The position numbers were made by a program, and so were the translations under genes. A stretch of DNA of 64,000 nucleotides from Acidobacteriota bacterium (GTDB taxonomy: Bacteria > Acidobacteriota > Terriglobia > Terriglobales > Acidobacteriaceae): positions 88,348 to 152,347 of the forward strand of contig JAFDVW010000019.1 in NCBI GenBank assembly GCA_018268755.1, written 5' to 3'. Below, in pieces: positions 52,983-62,828 of the stretch. Position 1 is the first letter of the stretch. Every line of letters begins with the position of its first letter. The notes under the pieces were generated by a model, which saw only the letters and a program-made list of their open reading frames with translations, searched no databases and had not been told where the DNA came from.

Positions 52983-55745
52983 TTATTGCAGGGCGATGAC
53001 TTGGCGCTGGACATTGTGGCCTTGCAGGCGCAGATGAAGCGCCTTCCCGGCCAGGGCTGCGGTCTGGTAGCGGGCCTGCAGGGTGATGGTCTCTCCCCCG
53101 AAGATGGTCGCGTAGTTATCATCCCAGGTCACGGGAAGCACTTCGTCGCCGTCTTTCCCATTCACCACTTCGGCCCGCACAAAGAAGGCCGGGGCCTTGG
53201 CCTTGTTGGCCAGGGTGACGCTGACGGTGGTCCAGCCTTCGGCCTCACCTACATGGCTGGTCGCGCTCAGAGTGGCCGGCGCCATCTGGTTGAGCGCGGT
53301 CATGTCTGCCCAACTGTTCTGGGTCAGGATGAAGGCATTCTCATTTTCCGGCGCACCCAGATCATCATCGGTGGTGGACTGCCAGTAGACATTCTCGGCA
53401 ATGAGTTTACCGTCGCCCCCCTTGAGCTGGCAGCGAACAAAGTATGCCGAGCTCACATCCTTGACCCGCGGCAGGGTAAACGCCAGAACAGCAGAATTCG
53501 GGGCCACCTGCAGGCGGGGACGACTGTCCGAATACTTGACGGTCCCGTCCAGATTCACGATGGAAACCACAGCATTCAGGTTGTTGACCGTGGCGAGTGT
53601 CTGGTTGGTGACGCGCACATAGGCTTGGCTGCGGTCGCCGGTAGCGTAATAGTCGAAAACAATATTCAGCGGCCGCAGGCCCTTCTTGGCGCCATAGTAA
53701 GCGCCGCCCGGTTTCAGGTAGTAGTCAATGATGTGTCCAAAGAAATTCGGCCACTGGCTGTTCAGCATCCAGTACAGCGTCATCTTGTGGTCCTGCCAGC
53801 GGCTGGCGTAGGTTTCAAAATGCGCGCGGGTGTTTTCGTAGTGCGCAATCTGCGCCTTTTCAGCAAACTCCTCGGCGCTACTCGAGGTCCCATAACGAAT
53901 ATCGACGGCTTTGGTGATGGTGGAGAGGGTATTGTTCCCGTCGGTCGTGCCGGCGTGGTAATACCACCAGTCGTTGATCGGCCAGAGCTTTTCCTGGGGA
54001 ATGAATTTCTTCAGGCTCTCATAGGGCGGGATGCTTTCGTTGTCTCCCTGCTCGGCGCAGGAACCGATGGTGCCGGAATATTTTCCACTGAACCAATAGG
54101 CCGGGGGACGCCAGCTGTAGGGGCCCTGCATGCGAATGCCGTCCCATACCGTTTTGCCGCTGGCATCTTTATTAAAGGAAGAGACCGTGTCGACCACCGC
54201 GTTCTGCCAGTGCAGGTCGCGCAGGATCTGATGATAGTCGTTGCGCACCTGGGTGGGAGGAAGTCCGTCGCTGCCGCTGGCCCACATAAACACGGAAGGG
54301 TGCGCACGCAGCATGCGAATCTGGGAGCGCAGGCTCTCTCGCGCCACGCGGTGATCTTCGGCGTCCCACTGGTCCCATTTCTCCCACTGGTTGCAGCACA
54401 TCCAGCCCAGCATCACCGGGACCCCTTCCCGGTCGGCCAGTTCGATGATGTGTTCACTGGAGATTTTCGATTCCCAGCGCAACAGGTTCAGGCCCATGTC
54501 TTTGACGTAGCGCAGAATGCTCTCTTCCCTGCCCTCGTCATAGCGAAAGAGAAAGTCGGGCGCGTAATCAGCGCCGCGGGCCAGGAAGTCGACGCCGTTG
54601 ACCTGGAAGTAGAAATTGCCGCCGCCGCCGAGCTCGGGAAACTGCGTGTCCGTGTCGCGATGTTGGGTAATCTTGCGGATGCCGAACTGGGTGGTAGCGG
54701 TATCGGAAATCCCGCCGCCGATTTTGAATTCCAACTTGAGTTGATAGAGATTGGGTGCGCCCCACTGATAGGGCCACCACAGATCAGGATCTTTGACAAC
54801 GAGCTGCTGGTAAGAACCCGCGGAGAACGCTACTTCGCGGGTCTCGTTTGCTGCCAGCGCAACCGGCTGCTCAAAGCGAATGGGAGCTTTGCCTTCCCGG
54901 GTGATCTCGCCCATCAGCGTGCCGGAAACCGGGGCAGCGGCTCCATTCTTCACATCGCAGTACACCGTAAGAGTGGCCGGGTCCTTGGCCGGCAAGGGCA
55001 AATCGGTCACCACATACGGGTTCCGCACCGTCACAGCGTCGGATGTGCGTAAGAACACCTTCTTCCACACGCCGGCATTGCGGTCCGGAGGATAGGAGAT
55101 GCCGATCTGCTGTTCAATGAGGCGAATGCCCAAATATTTCGAGTTGATCCAGTCAAACCAGCTATCGGCGAGCTCGACGCCGTCGACGTCCTGCAAAGCC
55201 TGCTCCGGGGTGACTTTCACGGCCAGAACATTTTCTTCGCCGGGCTTCACCTTGCCGGTCACATTCAACTCAAATTCGTTGTACATGCCGACGATCTGTT
55301 TATTAGTGGCAATGCGTTCGCCGTTCAGCCAGATCTCCGCGCGATAGTTCACGCCTTTAAAATTCAGCCACTGCATCTTGCTTCCGGCGGGCGCGGTGAA
55401 GGTGGTGCGATACCACCAGTCCTGACGAAACAAGTCGCGCGGGACATTGCTGGTCATGTTCTTGCCGAAATAGAGGTTGGGATAAACCTGATTGTCTTCC
55501 AGCACCTGCAGGACCGTAGCCGGCATGCGCGCGACGCCGTACCAACGGGAAGCGTCATAGGAAGGCCGCGAGATGGTCTCGCCTCCCTGCTCTTCTACAT
55601 TGCGGGCGGAGGTCATGCGCCAGCCGGTGGCAAGCTCGGTGGTGCCGGCCGCCGCCCAGACGGGCAGCAGCAACACCAGCAACGCGATCCGCAACCATGT
55701 ATTTTTCCCACACATCCACCAGCGGCAGAACTGTACGTGTGTCAT
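52983..55745 (-). CDS. Secreted GH2 exo-beta-D-glucosaminidase-like enzyme
   Basis: About 920 aa. A late hydrophobic signal (WLRIALLVLLLPVWAAAG) leaves several possible starts; 55745 (MTHVQFC) is listed and 55790 or 55715 are alternatives. GH2 domains follow. Where most GH2 have NE, this protein reads WASGSDGLPP, and the second catalytic motif is CAEQGDNESIPP. As I recall, an Asp acid and Glu nucleophile in this arrangement define the exo-beta-D-glucosaminidase subfamily (CsxA-like). It is directly downstream of a deacetylase-like gene, which fits chitosan or GlcN-containing glycans. A mannosidase-type role is the alternative. Confidence 0.82.
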   Translation of the reverse strand: MTHVQFCRWWMCGKNTWLRIALLVLLLPVWAAAGTTELATGWRMTSARNVEEQGGETISRPSYDASRWYGVARMPATVLQVLEDNQVYPNLYFGKNMTSNVPRDLFRQDWWYRTTFTAPAGSKMQWLNFKGVNYRAEIWLNGERIATNKQIVGMYNEFELNVTGKVKPGEENVLAVKVTPEQALQDVDGVELADSWFDWINSKYLGIRLIEQQIGISYPPDRNAGVWKKVFLRTSDAVTVRNPYVVTDLPLPAKDPATLTVYCDVKNGAAAPVSGTLMGEITREGKAPIRFEQPVALAANETREVAFSAGSYQQLVVKDPDLWWPYQWGAPNLYQLKLEFKIGGGISDTATTQFGIRKITQHRDTDTQFPELGGGGNFYFQVNGVDFLARGADYAPDFLFRYDEGREESILRYVKDMGLNLLRWESKISSEHIIELADREGVPVMLGWMCCNQWEKWDQWDAEDHRVARESLRSQIRMLRAHPSVFMWASGSDGLPPTQVRNDYHQILRDLHWQNAVVDTVSSFNKDASGKTVWDGIRMQGPYSWRPPAYWFSGKYSGTIGSCAEQGDNESIPPYESLKKFIPQEKLWPINDWWYYHAGTTDGNNTLSTITKAVDIRYGTSSSAEEFAEKAQIAHYENTRAHFETYASRWQDHKMTLYWMLNSQWPNFFGHIIDYYLKPGGAYYGAKKGLRPLNIVFDYYATGDRSQAYVRVTNQTLATVNNLNAVVSIVNLDGTVKYSDSRPRLQVAPNSAVLAFTLPRVKDVSSAYFVRCQLKGGDGKLIAENVYWQSTTDDDLGAPENENAFILTQNSWADMTALNQMAPATLSATSHVGEAEGWTTVSVTLANKAKAPAFFVRAEVVNGKDGDEVLPVTWDDNYATIFGGETITLQARYQTAALAGKALHLRLQGHNVQRQVIALQ

Positions 55746-55767
55746 GTGCGCCCCGAATGACGAATTT

Positions 55768-57561
55768 CTATGGATGAATTTCGATGACATGGTCCTGCGC
55801 TCCCGCTTCCACGGGAACCGCAGTCAATTCCTGTTGCGCGGCGCCGACTTTTTTCCCGTCTACCCAGATGCCTGCGCCTTTCACCTTGGCCAGCATCCAG
55901 TCAGAGAGGTGCAGGTCCCAGGTGGATTTTTTAGCAATCAGGGCGCGGCAGTAATGGGGATCATAGGAGACGGCCAACTTCACCGCCTTGCCGTCGGTCG
56001 TAACGTTACGAATAGCGGCGTGCTGATAGCCGATGTATTCATTCAGGCCGATGAAGCGGTGGCCGGGATAGCGATCGAATACTTTGGCGAAACCTTCCGG
56101 ATTGTTGGCGATGCCGCGGTCATGGCCGTCCGGCGGCGCGGGCAGCAGGAGCGGAACATCATCGCTGCCGCCGAATTCGGCGTTGGAATCGGCGCGGCCT
56201 TCGACGGCCAGGTCCTTGCCCAAATAGCCGCCGTAGTAGCCGTAGCCTACTTCGGCGGCAATCCGCCAGGTATTGTTATCCGGACTGCGCGATACGCCGT
56301 TGCCGCCGGTGGAAAATTCCAGCGGGAAGGCGCCGAACTCGGCCTTGAGCCAGTCGGCGGATTGCTGCATGTGGAACTTCTGCTCGGCGCCGGTGATCTC
56401 TTTGTCGCGGCGCACATCGTAGAACTCGCGGTACCAGCCGATTTCGGCGCGTTCGCCGTCGGTCGGCGTTCCCCACCAGCCGGGATCGGAGGTCAAATCC
56501 GGCTGCATGTGGGTCCAGCCATGGCTTTGGATTTCAAAGACGCCGGCAGCAATGCCCTCGTCCAGGCCTCTTTTGGTGGAAACATAATCATGCCTGGTGC
56601 CGAACTCATCGGTGAACTGCTGTTGCCAGGTGGGCACAATGCGGCGCTGCTTGTCATCCACAAAACCGGGCACAGTGTTAATGGATAGCACGGCGTTGTG
56701 GGCCTTGAGCGGCTCAATCATGTAGCGGCGAATCTGTTCCTGGGTGAGCGCCGGATAGTGCCAGTGCTCCAGCCACGCGTTCTGCGCATTGCCCAGATCA
56801 TCCATGGTGAGGACAACATTTTTCGTCCAGGTTTTGCCCAGGGAATATCCGATGGCTTCGGTTACAGCGCGGCGCAATGCGGTGCGAATGGGCTGATAGA
56901 GCAACATCTGGTCGCTGTCGCCGCCGATCCATATGGCGCGCGTGTCGTCGCCCAAGTCTCTTTCCGTGATCTGCGGCCGGCCCCCGGCGCTGGCCAGCGC
57001 GCGCGCTTCCACCAGTTCCACCTGCGGACGATGCAAGGTAATGATGGAAGGCCCCTGCTCGCGTAAATCGCCAGGCAGGCCGCGCAAAATGAACGACGCC
57101 CCTTCTACCGTGGCGTGCGAGCTGTGCATGTATTCACCCAGATAGCGGATGCCGAGCAAGCGCTGGATGGCCGGCTGCTTCACCCGGTTGCCCAGGGCAA
57201 CGAGCGAGATGTGCCGCTTCTCGACCGCCTCGGTGATCAGAGCGCTGTCATCGGCGGAGATCTCGTTGGGCGCGTCCCATAAGATCGCACCATACTTCGC
57301 GCTGCCGTCGAAGTTGGTGAAGTGATTGGGGTCCAGGATCGTCTGGTCCAGGCGCAGGATATCGAAGGGTATGCCCCAGGACTTGAACATGGTCACCAGC
57401 GTCTGAAACTCTCCGTTTCCGCTGACCAGAAAACTGCGCGGGTCCTTCCACTGGTCGGAGATCACGAACAAGACGCGGTACGGCTTGACTGCTTGCGCGA
57501 CCGCCATACTGGAGAGAAATAAGAGAGCGAGGGTGACCAACCGGAAGAACTTGGCGAACAT
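55768..57561 (-). CDS. Secreted NodB-like polysaccharide deacetylase-type protein
   Basis: A protein of 597 aa starting at MFAKFFRLVTLALLFLSS, a signal peptide; the open frame extends upstream through the operator and is not used. The N-terminal third (VLFVISDQWKDP to SLVALGNRVKQ) resembles a flavodoxin/GATase-like fold. The NodB-type part has VVLTMDDLG (catalytic/metal Asp) and EIQSHGWTHMQ (SHxxxH metal motif). It is followed by the exo-glucosaminidase-like gene, so deacetylation of GlcNAc units before GlcN removal is a coherent guess. Esterase or other N-deacetylase activity is possible. Confidence 0.75.
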   Translation of the reverse strand: MFAKFFRLVTLALLFLSSMAVAQAVKPYRVLFVISDQWKDPRSFLVSGNGEFQTLVTMFKSWGIPFDILRLDQTILDPNHFTNFDGSAKYGAILWDAPNEISADDSALITEAVEKRHISLVALGNRVKQPAIQRLLGIRYLGEYMHSSHATVEGASFILRGLPGDLREQGPSIITLHRPQVELVEARALASAGGRPQITERDLGDDTRAIWIGGDSDQMLLYQPIRTALRRAVTEAIGYSLGKTWTKNVVLTMDDLGNAQNAWLEHWHYPALTQEQIRRYMIEPLKAHNAVLSINTVPGFVDDKQRRIVPTWQQQFTDEFGTRHDYVSTKRGLDEGIAAGVFEIQSHGWTHMQPDLTSDPGWWGTPTDGERAEIGWYREFYDVRRDKEITGAEQKFHMQQSADWLKAEFGAFPLEFSTGGNGVSRSPDNNTWRIAAEVGYGYYGGYLGKDLAVEGRADSNAEFGGSDDVPLLLPAPPDGHDRGIANNPEGFAKVFDRYPGHRFIGLNEYIGYQHAAIRNVTTDGKAVKLAVSYDPHYCRALIAKKSTWDLHLSDWMLAKVKGAGIWVDGKKVGAAQQELTAVPVEAGAQDHVIEIHP

Positions 57562-57608
57562 GAGTAAGGGTCCTAACCTCCGCAAGCGCCGGTGAAGGCT
57601 TTTTAATT

Positions 57609-57626
57609 TGCGGAATGCATTCCGAA
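57609..57626 (-). promoter_or_regulatory. CGGAAT operator before the deacetylase-like gene
   Basis: TGCGGAATGCATTCCGAA matches the consensus except for one base. It lies 48 bp upstream of the start codon. No TTGACA-like -35 follows at the usual distance; a TATATG on the upstream side could be a -10. Its mode of action may therefore resemble the GH51 site. Confidence 0.7.
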
Positions 57627-57714
57627 TTTTACATATATCCCCAGAGGGACTCCAGTCTTTTCTCGTCCCCATTGGGGATGCCGGCCACAGTCTCGGCTAT
57701 ACTCTGTGCAACCT

Positions 57715-58392
57715 ATGGGGAAAACCGCCGCCATCGAGGCCGCCAAAAGCCTGTTCCTGATTCTAAGCGCATTGTTTCCCATCGTGAATCCTCTGGGAGG
57801 GAGTCCCTTCTTTCTGGCCCTGACCAAAGAGTACTCGCCCAAGTCGCGCCGCGCCCTTTCCCGGCAGATCGCGATGAACAGCTTTTTCCTGCTGGTAGGA
57901 TCGTACTTCATTGGAACTCATATTCTGGCCTTTTTTGGCATTTCCCTGCCCGTAGTTCAGGTGGGCGGGGGCTTGATCGTGATTTCTACCGGTTGGACGA
58001 TGTTGAAGCAACGCGATGATAACGAGCGCACTTCAGTGAGCCAAAATGCCGACCCGGACCACGCCTTCGCCCAGGCCTTCTATCCCTTTACCCTGCCCTT
58101 GACCGTAGGACCGGGGTCGATCTCGGTGGCCATCACGCTGGGGGCCAATACAGTGCATCACGCCAAGGCGCATCTTTGGACGTATCTGGCCGCACTGGTG
58201 GGTTCGGCGATGGTCGCCTTCAGCGTCTACCTGTGCTATGGATTTGCCGATCGCCTGGCGCGCACCCTGGGAACGACGGCCATGTCGGTTATTCTGCGCC
58301 TGTCATCGTTCTTATTGGTCTGCATTGGCGTGCAAATTCTGTGGAATGGCGCCAGCGAGCTGCTGGCTTCCGTGCCCTTGCAGCTGCACTGA
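57715..58392 (+). CDS. MarC-family integral membrane protein
   Basis: About 225 aa with six hydrophobic segments. The MarC/UPF0056 signature is clear: FPIVNPLGGSPFFLALT near the N-terminus and AFYPFTLPLTVGPGSISV in the middle. Function of the family is not settled; a role in antibiotic resistance was not confirmed. The ATG at 57715 follows a -10-like TATACT (57698-57703) closely; a GTG at 57706 is an alternative. It appears unrelated to the sugar regulon despite sharing the intergenic region with the deacetylase gene. Confidence 0.9.
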   Translation: MGKTAAIEAAKSLFLILSALFPIVNPLGGSPFFLALTKEYSPKSRRALSRQIAMNSFFLLVGSYFIGTHILAFFGISLPVVQVGGGLIVISTGWTMLKQRDDNERTSVSQNADPDHAFAQAFYPFTLPLTVGPGSISVAITLGANTVHHAKAHLWTYLAALVGSAMVAFSVYLCYGFADRLARTLGTTAMSVILRLSSFLLVCIGVQILWNGASELLASVPLQLH

Positions 58393-58438
58393 TGGCGAAC
58401 AAGCCTGAATTCCATCCATCTAATTGAAAATACGAGAA

Positions 58439-58467
58439 TTGAATCGCGGGCGGAATGCTCTTAAGAT
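58439..58467 (+). promoter_or_regulatory. Promoter of the last GH2 gene
   Basis: TTGAAT (58439-58444), a 17-bp spacer and TAAGAT (58462-58467), followed by GAGGAGG before the ATG at 58486. Only a half CGGAAT is present inside the spacer, so this promoter is not counted in the regulon. Confidence 0.65.
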
Positions 58468-58485
58468 GCTGAGGAGGAGCGCCCC

Positions 58486-60801
58486 ATGAATCGCCGCGAC
58501 TTCTTGAAGACCACGGGAACGCTGGCCGCTGGCAGCGCGTTTTCCCCAGACCTGTTTGCCGAACCGGAAACGCCTGCCGCCACTGGACGGTTGATCCTAC
58601 CCATCAACCGGAACTGGCGTTACAGCAGTTCCCTGACGGAAGGCTTTCAAGCCCGCAATTTCGATGATTCCGGATTCGAGCGAATTGTCGTCCCGCACAG
58701 CAACCAGCGCTTGCCCTGGCACGGGTTCGACGAAAAATCGTACGAATTTGTCTCGGCGTACCGGCGCCACTTCCGCCTGCCGGCCGAGGCCAAGGGCAAG
58801 CACGTCTTTGTGGACTTTGAGGGCGTGATGGCCGCCTCTACGGTGTGGGTCAACGGGCAAAAGCTGGGAGAATATAAAGGAGGCTACACTCCTTTTTCTT
58901 TCGAGCTGACACCGCATCTCGATTGGGAGGGCGATAACGTGCTGGCGGTGGCGGTCGATTCCACGGAGCGTCCCGATATCCCGCCCTTCGGAAATGAGAT
59001 TGACTACCTTACCTTTGGCGGGATCTATCGTGAAGTCGCTCTGCGGGTAGTGCCGGCAAGTTTCCTGGAGAACATTTTTGCTCAGCCCAACGATGTTCTG
59101 AGCGGCAAGGCCACGCTGGATGTCGACTGCTTTGTGCAGCATCTGGAAGCAACCCGGGAGCCGCTTTCGCTGGTGGTGGAATTGCGCGACGGCGAACGGG
59201 TATTGGCGAAAAACGGCGTGCGCGTGCCGGCGGCGAAGTCCGCCACAATCGAGCCGGTGGCCTACCGGGTCCATTTGGGAAACCTGGGAAACATCCAGCT
59301 TTGGGAGCTGAATGCGCCCGCGCTGTATACGGTCCATGTGCAGTTGATGCGTAAGTCGGCTGTGGTGGATGAGGACACTCGCACCATCGGCTTCCGCCAG
59401 GCGGAATTTACCGATCACGGTTTCGAGATCAACGGGAAAGTAGTGAAGCTGCGCGGGCTAGATCGGCACCAGACCTTTCCCTACGTGGGCCAGGCCATGG
59501 CGGCGCGGGGGCAGCGCCGTGACGCCGACATCCTGCGTCAGAACCTGAAGTGCAATATTGTCCGCACCTCGCACTATCCACAGTCGCGGCATTTTCTCGA
59601 GCGCTGCGATGAAATCGGCCTGCTGGTGCTGGAAGAGATTCCCGGCTGGCAGCACATCGGCGATGCCGCCTGGAAGGCGCTCGCGGTGGACAACGTGCGC
59701 CGCATGATTCGCCGCGACTGGAACCATCCCTCGATCATTTTGTGGGGCGTGCGCATTAACGAATCCAAGGACGACCATGACTTCTATACCCAGACCAACG
59801 CCTTAGCGCACACGCTGGATCCCACCCGGCAGACCGGCGGCATCCGTTACTTCCAGGAATCAGAATTCCTGGAGGATGTTTTCACCATGAACGACTTCGG
59901 CTTTCCGCTGCAGCCGCCCAACCATCCGCGCTATCTCAACACCGAGTTCGTGGGCCACACCTATCCCACGAAGACCATCGACAACGTGGAGCGGCTGCGC
60001 GAACACACTCTGCGGCATGCCCGCATTCACGATCAGTTGGCCTCAAACCCGCAATATGCCGGCGGCATCGGATGGTGCGCCTTTGACTACAACACGCATG
60101 GGAACTTCGGCTCGGGGGACCGCATCTGCTATCACGGGGTGACCGACATTTTCCGCGAGCCCAAACCCGCGGCTGGATTCTATAAGTCGCAGTGTCCGCC
60201 TTGGGAAGAACTGGTACTGGAGCCGGCCTTCCACTGGGCGCGCGGGGACGAGTCGATCGGCTTCACCCGCGCGGTGGTGTGCTCCAATTGCGACCACCTC
60301 AAGCTTTACATTGCCGGCGAGCGGGTGGCGGAAGTGGACCCCGACCGTAAGGAATTTCCCCATCTTCCCTATCCACCGTTCAGTGTGGATTTGGGTGAAC
60401 TCTTCCACAAGTGGGGAGACCTGCGCATCGAGGGCTATCTGCAAGGCAAGCTGGTGATCACGAAGAATTATTCCGGCAGTGGGGTGGACACGAAGTTCAC
60501 CCTGGCCCCGGACGATACCAGCCTGGTGGCCGACGGGGCGGATTCCACGCGCGTGGTGTTGCGTGTGACTGATGAGTTCGGGGCGATCCGGCCGTTTGCC
60601 AACGACGCGATCCAGCTGGAGCTTGAGGGGCCGGCAGAGTTGATCGGGGACAATCCGTTTTCGTTGATCGGCGGGACCGGTGCGGTCTGGGTCCGCGCGC
60701 GGGAACAGGCGGGCACAGCGCGTCTCACCGCAACCCATCCCCGGCTGGGCAAGCAGGTGGTCACCTTGGCCCTGGCCGCGGCGGACGCGGAGCGGGCTTG
60801 A
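58486..60801 (+). CDS. Tat-exported GH2 beta-galactosidase-like enzyme
   Basis: A 771-aa protein with an excellent ribosome site (GAGGAGG) and twin-arginine signal (MNRRDFLKTTGTLAAG). Sugar-binding domain (VWVNGQKLGEYKGGYTPF), Ig-like domain, then barrel with acid/base Glu in GVRINESKDD and nucleophile Glu in YLNTEFVGH. The C-terminus adds beta-sandwich domains including an invasin-like/DUF4982-type stretch (TSLVADGADSTRVVLRVTDEFG). It lacks the CGGAAT operator that most hydrolase units here carry. Substrate: beta-galactoside or beta-glucuronide. Confidence 0.9.
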   Translation: MNRRDFLKTTGTLAAGSAFSPDLFAEPETPAATGRLILPINRNWRYSSSLTEGFQARNFDDSGFERIVVPHSNQRLPWHGFDEKSYEFVSAYRRHFRLPAEAKGKHVFVDFEGVMAASTVWVNGQKLGEYKGGYTPFSFELTPHLDWEGDNVLAVAVDSTERPDIPPFGNEIDYLTFGGIYREVALRVVPASFLENIFAQPNDVLSGKATLDVDCFVQHLEATREPLSLVVELRDGERVLAKNGVRVPAAKSATIEPVAYRVHLGNLGNIQLWELNAPALYTVHVQLMRKSAVVDEDTRTIGFRQAEFTDHGFEINGKVVKLRGLDRHQTFPYVGQAMAARGQRRDADILRQNLKCNIVRTSHYPQSRHFLERCDEIGLLVLEEIPGWQHIGDAAWKALAVDNVRRMIRRDWNHPSIILWGVRINESKDDHDFYTQTNALAHTLDPTRQTGGIRYFQESEFLEDVFTMNDFGFPLQPPNHPRYLNTEFVGHTYPTKTIDNVERLREHTLRHARIHDQLASNPQYAGGIGWCAFDYNTHGNFGSGDRICYHGVTDIFREPKPAAGFYKSQCPPWEELVLEPAFHWARGDESIGFTRAVVCSNCDHLKLYIAGERVAEVDPDRKEFPHLPYPPFSVDLGELFHKWGDLRIEGYLQGKLVITKNYSGSGVDTKFTLAPDDTSLVADGADSTRVVLRVTDEFGAIRPFANDAIQLELEGPAELIGDNPFSLIGGTGAVWVRAREQAGTARLTATHPRLGKQVVTLALAAADAERA

Positions 60802-60809
60802 GCCGTGCC

Positions 60810-62828
60810 TCAATGATCTCCCGCGCGTGGGCCCTGCGACGCCGGCGTACACTTCTCATCGTTCCGGCAAAGCACCCCCTGGACGGCCATCAGCAAAGAG
60901 CTTTTGGTAAAGGGCTTTTCCAGAAACACGGCGTCCGCAGGCAGAGAAGCTTGCCGTCCCAGGGTCTTGGTGGCATGGCCGGACATGAGAATCACTCTGA
61001 GGTTAGGGCGGAACGCTGTCAGCATGGGAATCAAGCGGACCCCGCTGATCGTGGGCATCACGATATCCGATAAGAGCAGATCGACGTCTCCGGGATGTTT
61101 GGCGGCGAGCTCCAGCGCGCTTTCTCCGTTGCTGGCTGACAAAACCGTATAGCCGGCGTTTTGCAAGATGGTGATCACCAACTCGCGCACCGCATCGTCA
61201 TCCTCCACCAGCAAGATCGTCTCGGATCCACCCCGGATCTCGGTAGATTCATTCGTCCGGACCAGGGGGATGGGGGCCTCACCAATGAAGGGGAAATAAA
61301 GCTTAAAGGTCGAACCCTGTCCCGGCTCGCTGTGCACCCAGATATATCCGCCGCTCTGCTTCACGATGCCGTAGACGGTGGCCAATCCGAGTCCGGTGCC
61401 CCGGCCCGGTTCTTTGGTGGTATAGAAAGGCTCGAAGATGTGGGCCCTGATTTCTTCATCCATCCCGCAGCCGGTGTCCGAGACGGACAACTTCACATAG
61501 CGGCCTGGCTTCACGGGCTCGAGGGTGGGTCCATACATTTCATCGAGATCCACATTGCAGGTCTCGATGGTGATGGCACCTCCATCCGGCATGGCGTCCC
61601 GCGAATTGACGACCAGATTCATGATCACCTGTTCGATTTGTCCGGCATCGGCGCGGATGCTTCCCAGGGGCAGCGCCGGCCGCACCGCAACGGTCACGTC
61701 TTCCCCCACCAAGCGGCGCAGCATGTCCTCCATATTCTCCACCAGCGCGTTAAGGTCCAGTACGGTGGGATAGACGACCTGCTGCCGGCTGAAGGCGAGC
61801 AGCTGTTTGACCAGAGAGGTGGCCCGGTCGGCCGCCGCCTTTATGTTGTAAACATATTTGGTGACCGGATGGGTGGCCGCCAATGTGTCCAGCGAGAGCA
61901 GACAATAGCCGAGAATGACACAAAGCACATTGTTGAAGTCATGCGCAATTCCGCCCGCCAAACGTCCTACGGCCTCCATTTTCTGCGCCTGCCGGTACTG
62001 CCTCTCCAGCTTCTTCCTCTCGGTGACGTCCTGTTTGATGGCCACAAAATGCGTGACTTCTCCGGATGCCGAGGCCACCGGAGTGACGGTCATCTCCACG
62101 TCGTAAAGCGAGCCATCTTTCCGGCGATCTTTGAGCTCCCCGCGCCATACGGACCCCGCCTTGATGGTCGCCCAGAGCTGCTCGTACACCATGTGCCCCT
62201 GCTCCCCGGATTTCAGGATTCGCGGACTTTGCCCGACACATTCTTCCGCCGTATATCCCGTGAGCTTGGTGAATCCCCGGTTCACCCAGAGAATCGTGCC
62301 GTCGGTATCGGTGATCATGATGCCGTTATCGGCGGCCTCGAGCACGGCGGTGAGCAGGCGCACGTTCGACTCCGAAGCTTTGCGGTCGTCGATATCCACC
62401 AGGATCCCGATTACTCGACTTGTACGGCCGGCGTCGTCCAGAAAGCCGCGCACTCGTAGCAAACACCAATGCAGGCTGCCATCTGGCCAGAGGACGCGAA
62501 ATTCGCACTTGCAATCTGCTTTGCCGCGAGCCGAGCAGTTGATGGCGTCCCACACCTGCCTACGATCGCTGGGATGGATGGCATTGCTGAACGCGTCCAC
62601 GTTGGCTTCCACGATGCTGGGCAAACCTAGCAGCTCTTTATACGTGTCCGTCCACATGTGCCTGTCCTGGAGCACGTCCCAATCCCAATAACCAATTTTG
62701 GCCGCAACGAGGGCGAGGCGGGCCTCCTGGCCTAACTCCTGTTCTCTAGTTTTGCTATCACGCTTAGACGAGAAATATTGCAGTGCTTTGCTAGTGAATG
62801 TGCTCAAGATCAGCTTCTCTCCTGACAA
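60810..62828 (-). CDS. Hybrid sensor histidine kinase (PAS-PAS-HisKA-HATPase-REC)
   Basis: A 672-aa cytoplasmic sensor. Two PAS domains (about 40-150 and 158-272, the second followed by VTERKKLERQ), a dimerisation/phosphoacceptor helix with His296 in GGIAHDFNN, an ATPase domain (N-box VNSRDAMPDGG, DTGCGM, GRGTGLGLATVYG) and a receiver domain with phosphoacceptor Asp588 in LLLSDIVMP. There is no membrane segment. TTG at 62828 is listed; TTG at 62807 after AGGAGAG is an alternative. It is divergent from a PAS-cNMP regulator. Signal unknown. Confidence 0.92.
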   Translation of the reverse strand: MSGEKLILSTFTSKALQYFSSKRDSKTREQELGQEARLALVAAKIGYWDWDVLQDRHMWTDTYKELLGLPSIVEANVDAFSNAIHPSDRRQVWDAINCSARGKADCKCEFRVLWPDGSLHWCLLRVRGFLDDAGRTSRVIGILVDIDDRKASESNVRLLTAVLEAADNGIMITDTDGTILWVNRGFTKLTGYTAEECVGQSPRILKSGEQGHMVYEQLWATIKAGSVWRGELKDRRKDGSLYDVEMTVTPVASASGEVTHFVAIKQDVTERKKLERQYRQAQKMEAVGRLAGGIAHDFNNVLCVILGYCLLSLDTLAATHPVTKYVYNIKAAADRATSLVKQLLAFSRQQVVYPTVLDLNALVENMEDMLRRLVGEDVTVAVRPALPLGSIRADAGQIEQVIMNLVVNSRDAMPDGGAITIETCNVDLDEMYGPTLEPVKPGRYVKLSVSDTGCGMDEEIRAHIFEPFYTTKEPGRGTGLGLATVYGIVKQSGGYIWVHSEPGQGSTFKLYFPFIGEAPIPLVRTNESTEIRGGSETILLVEDDDAVRELVITILQNAGYTVLSASNGESALELAAKHPGDVDLLLSDIVMPTISGVRLIPMLTAFRPNLRVILMSGHATKTLGRQASLPADAVFLEKPFTKSSLLMAVQGVLCRNDEKCTPASQGPRAGDH

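Noticed and set aside
58451..58461. CGGAAT half-site before the last GH2 gene
   Set aside because: Only one arm is present and it lies in the promoter spacer, so it does not meet the palindrome criterion.
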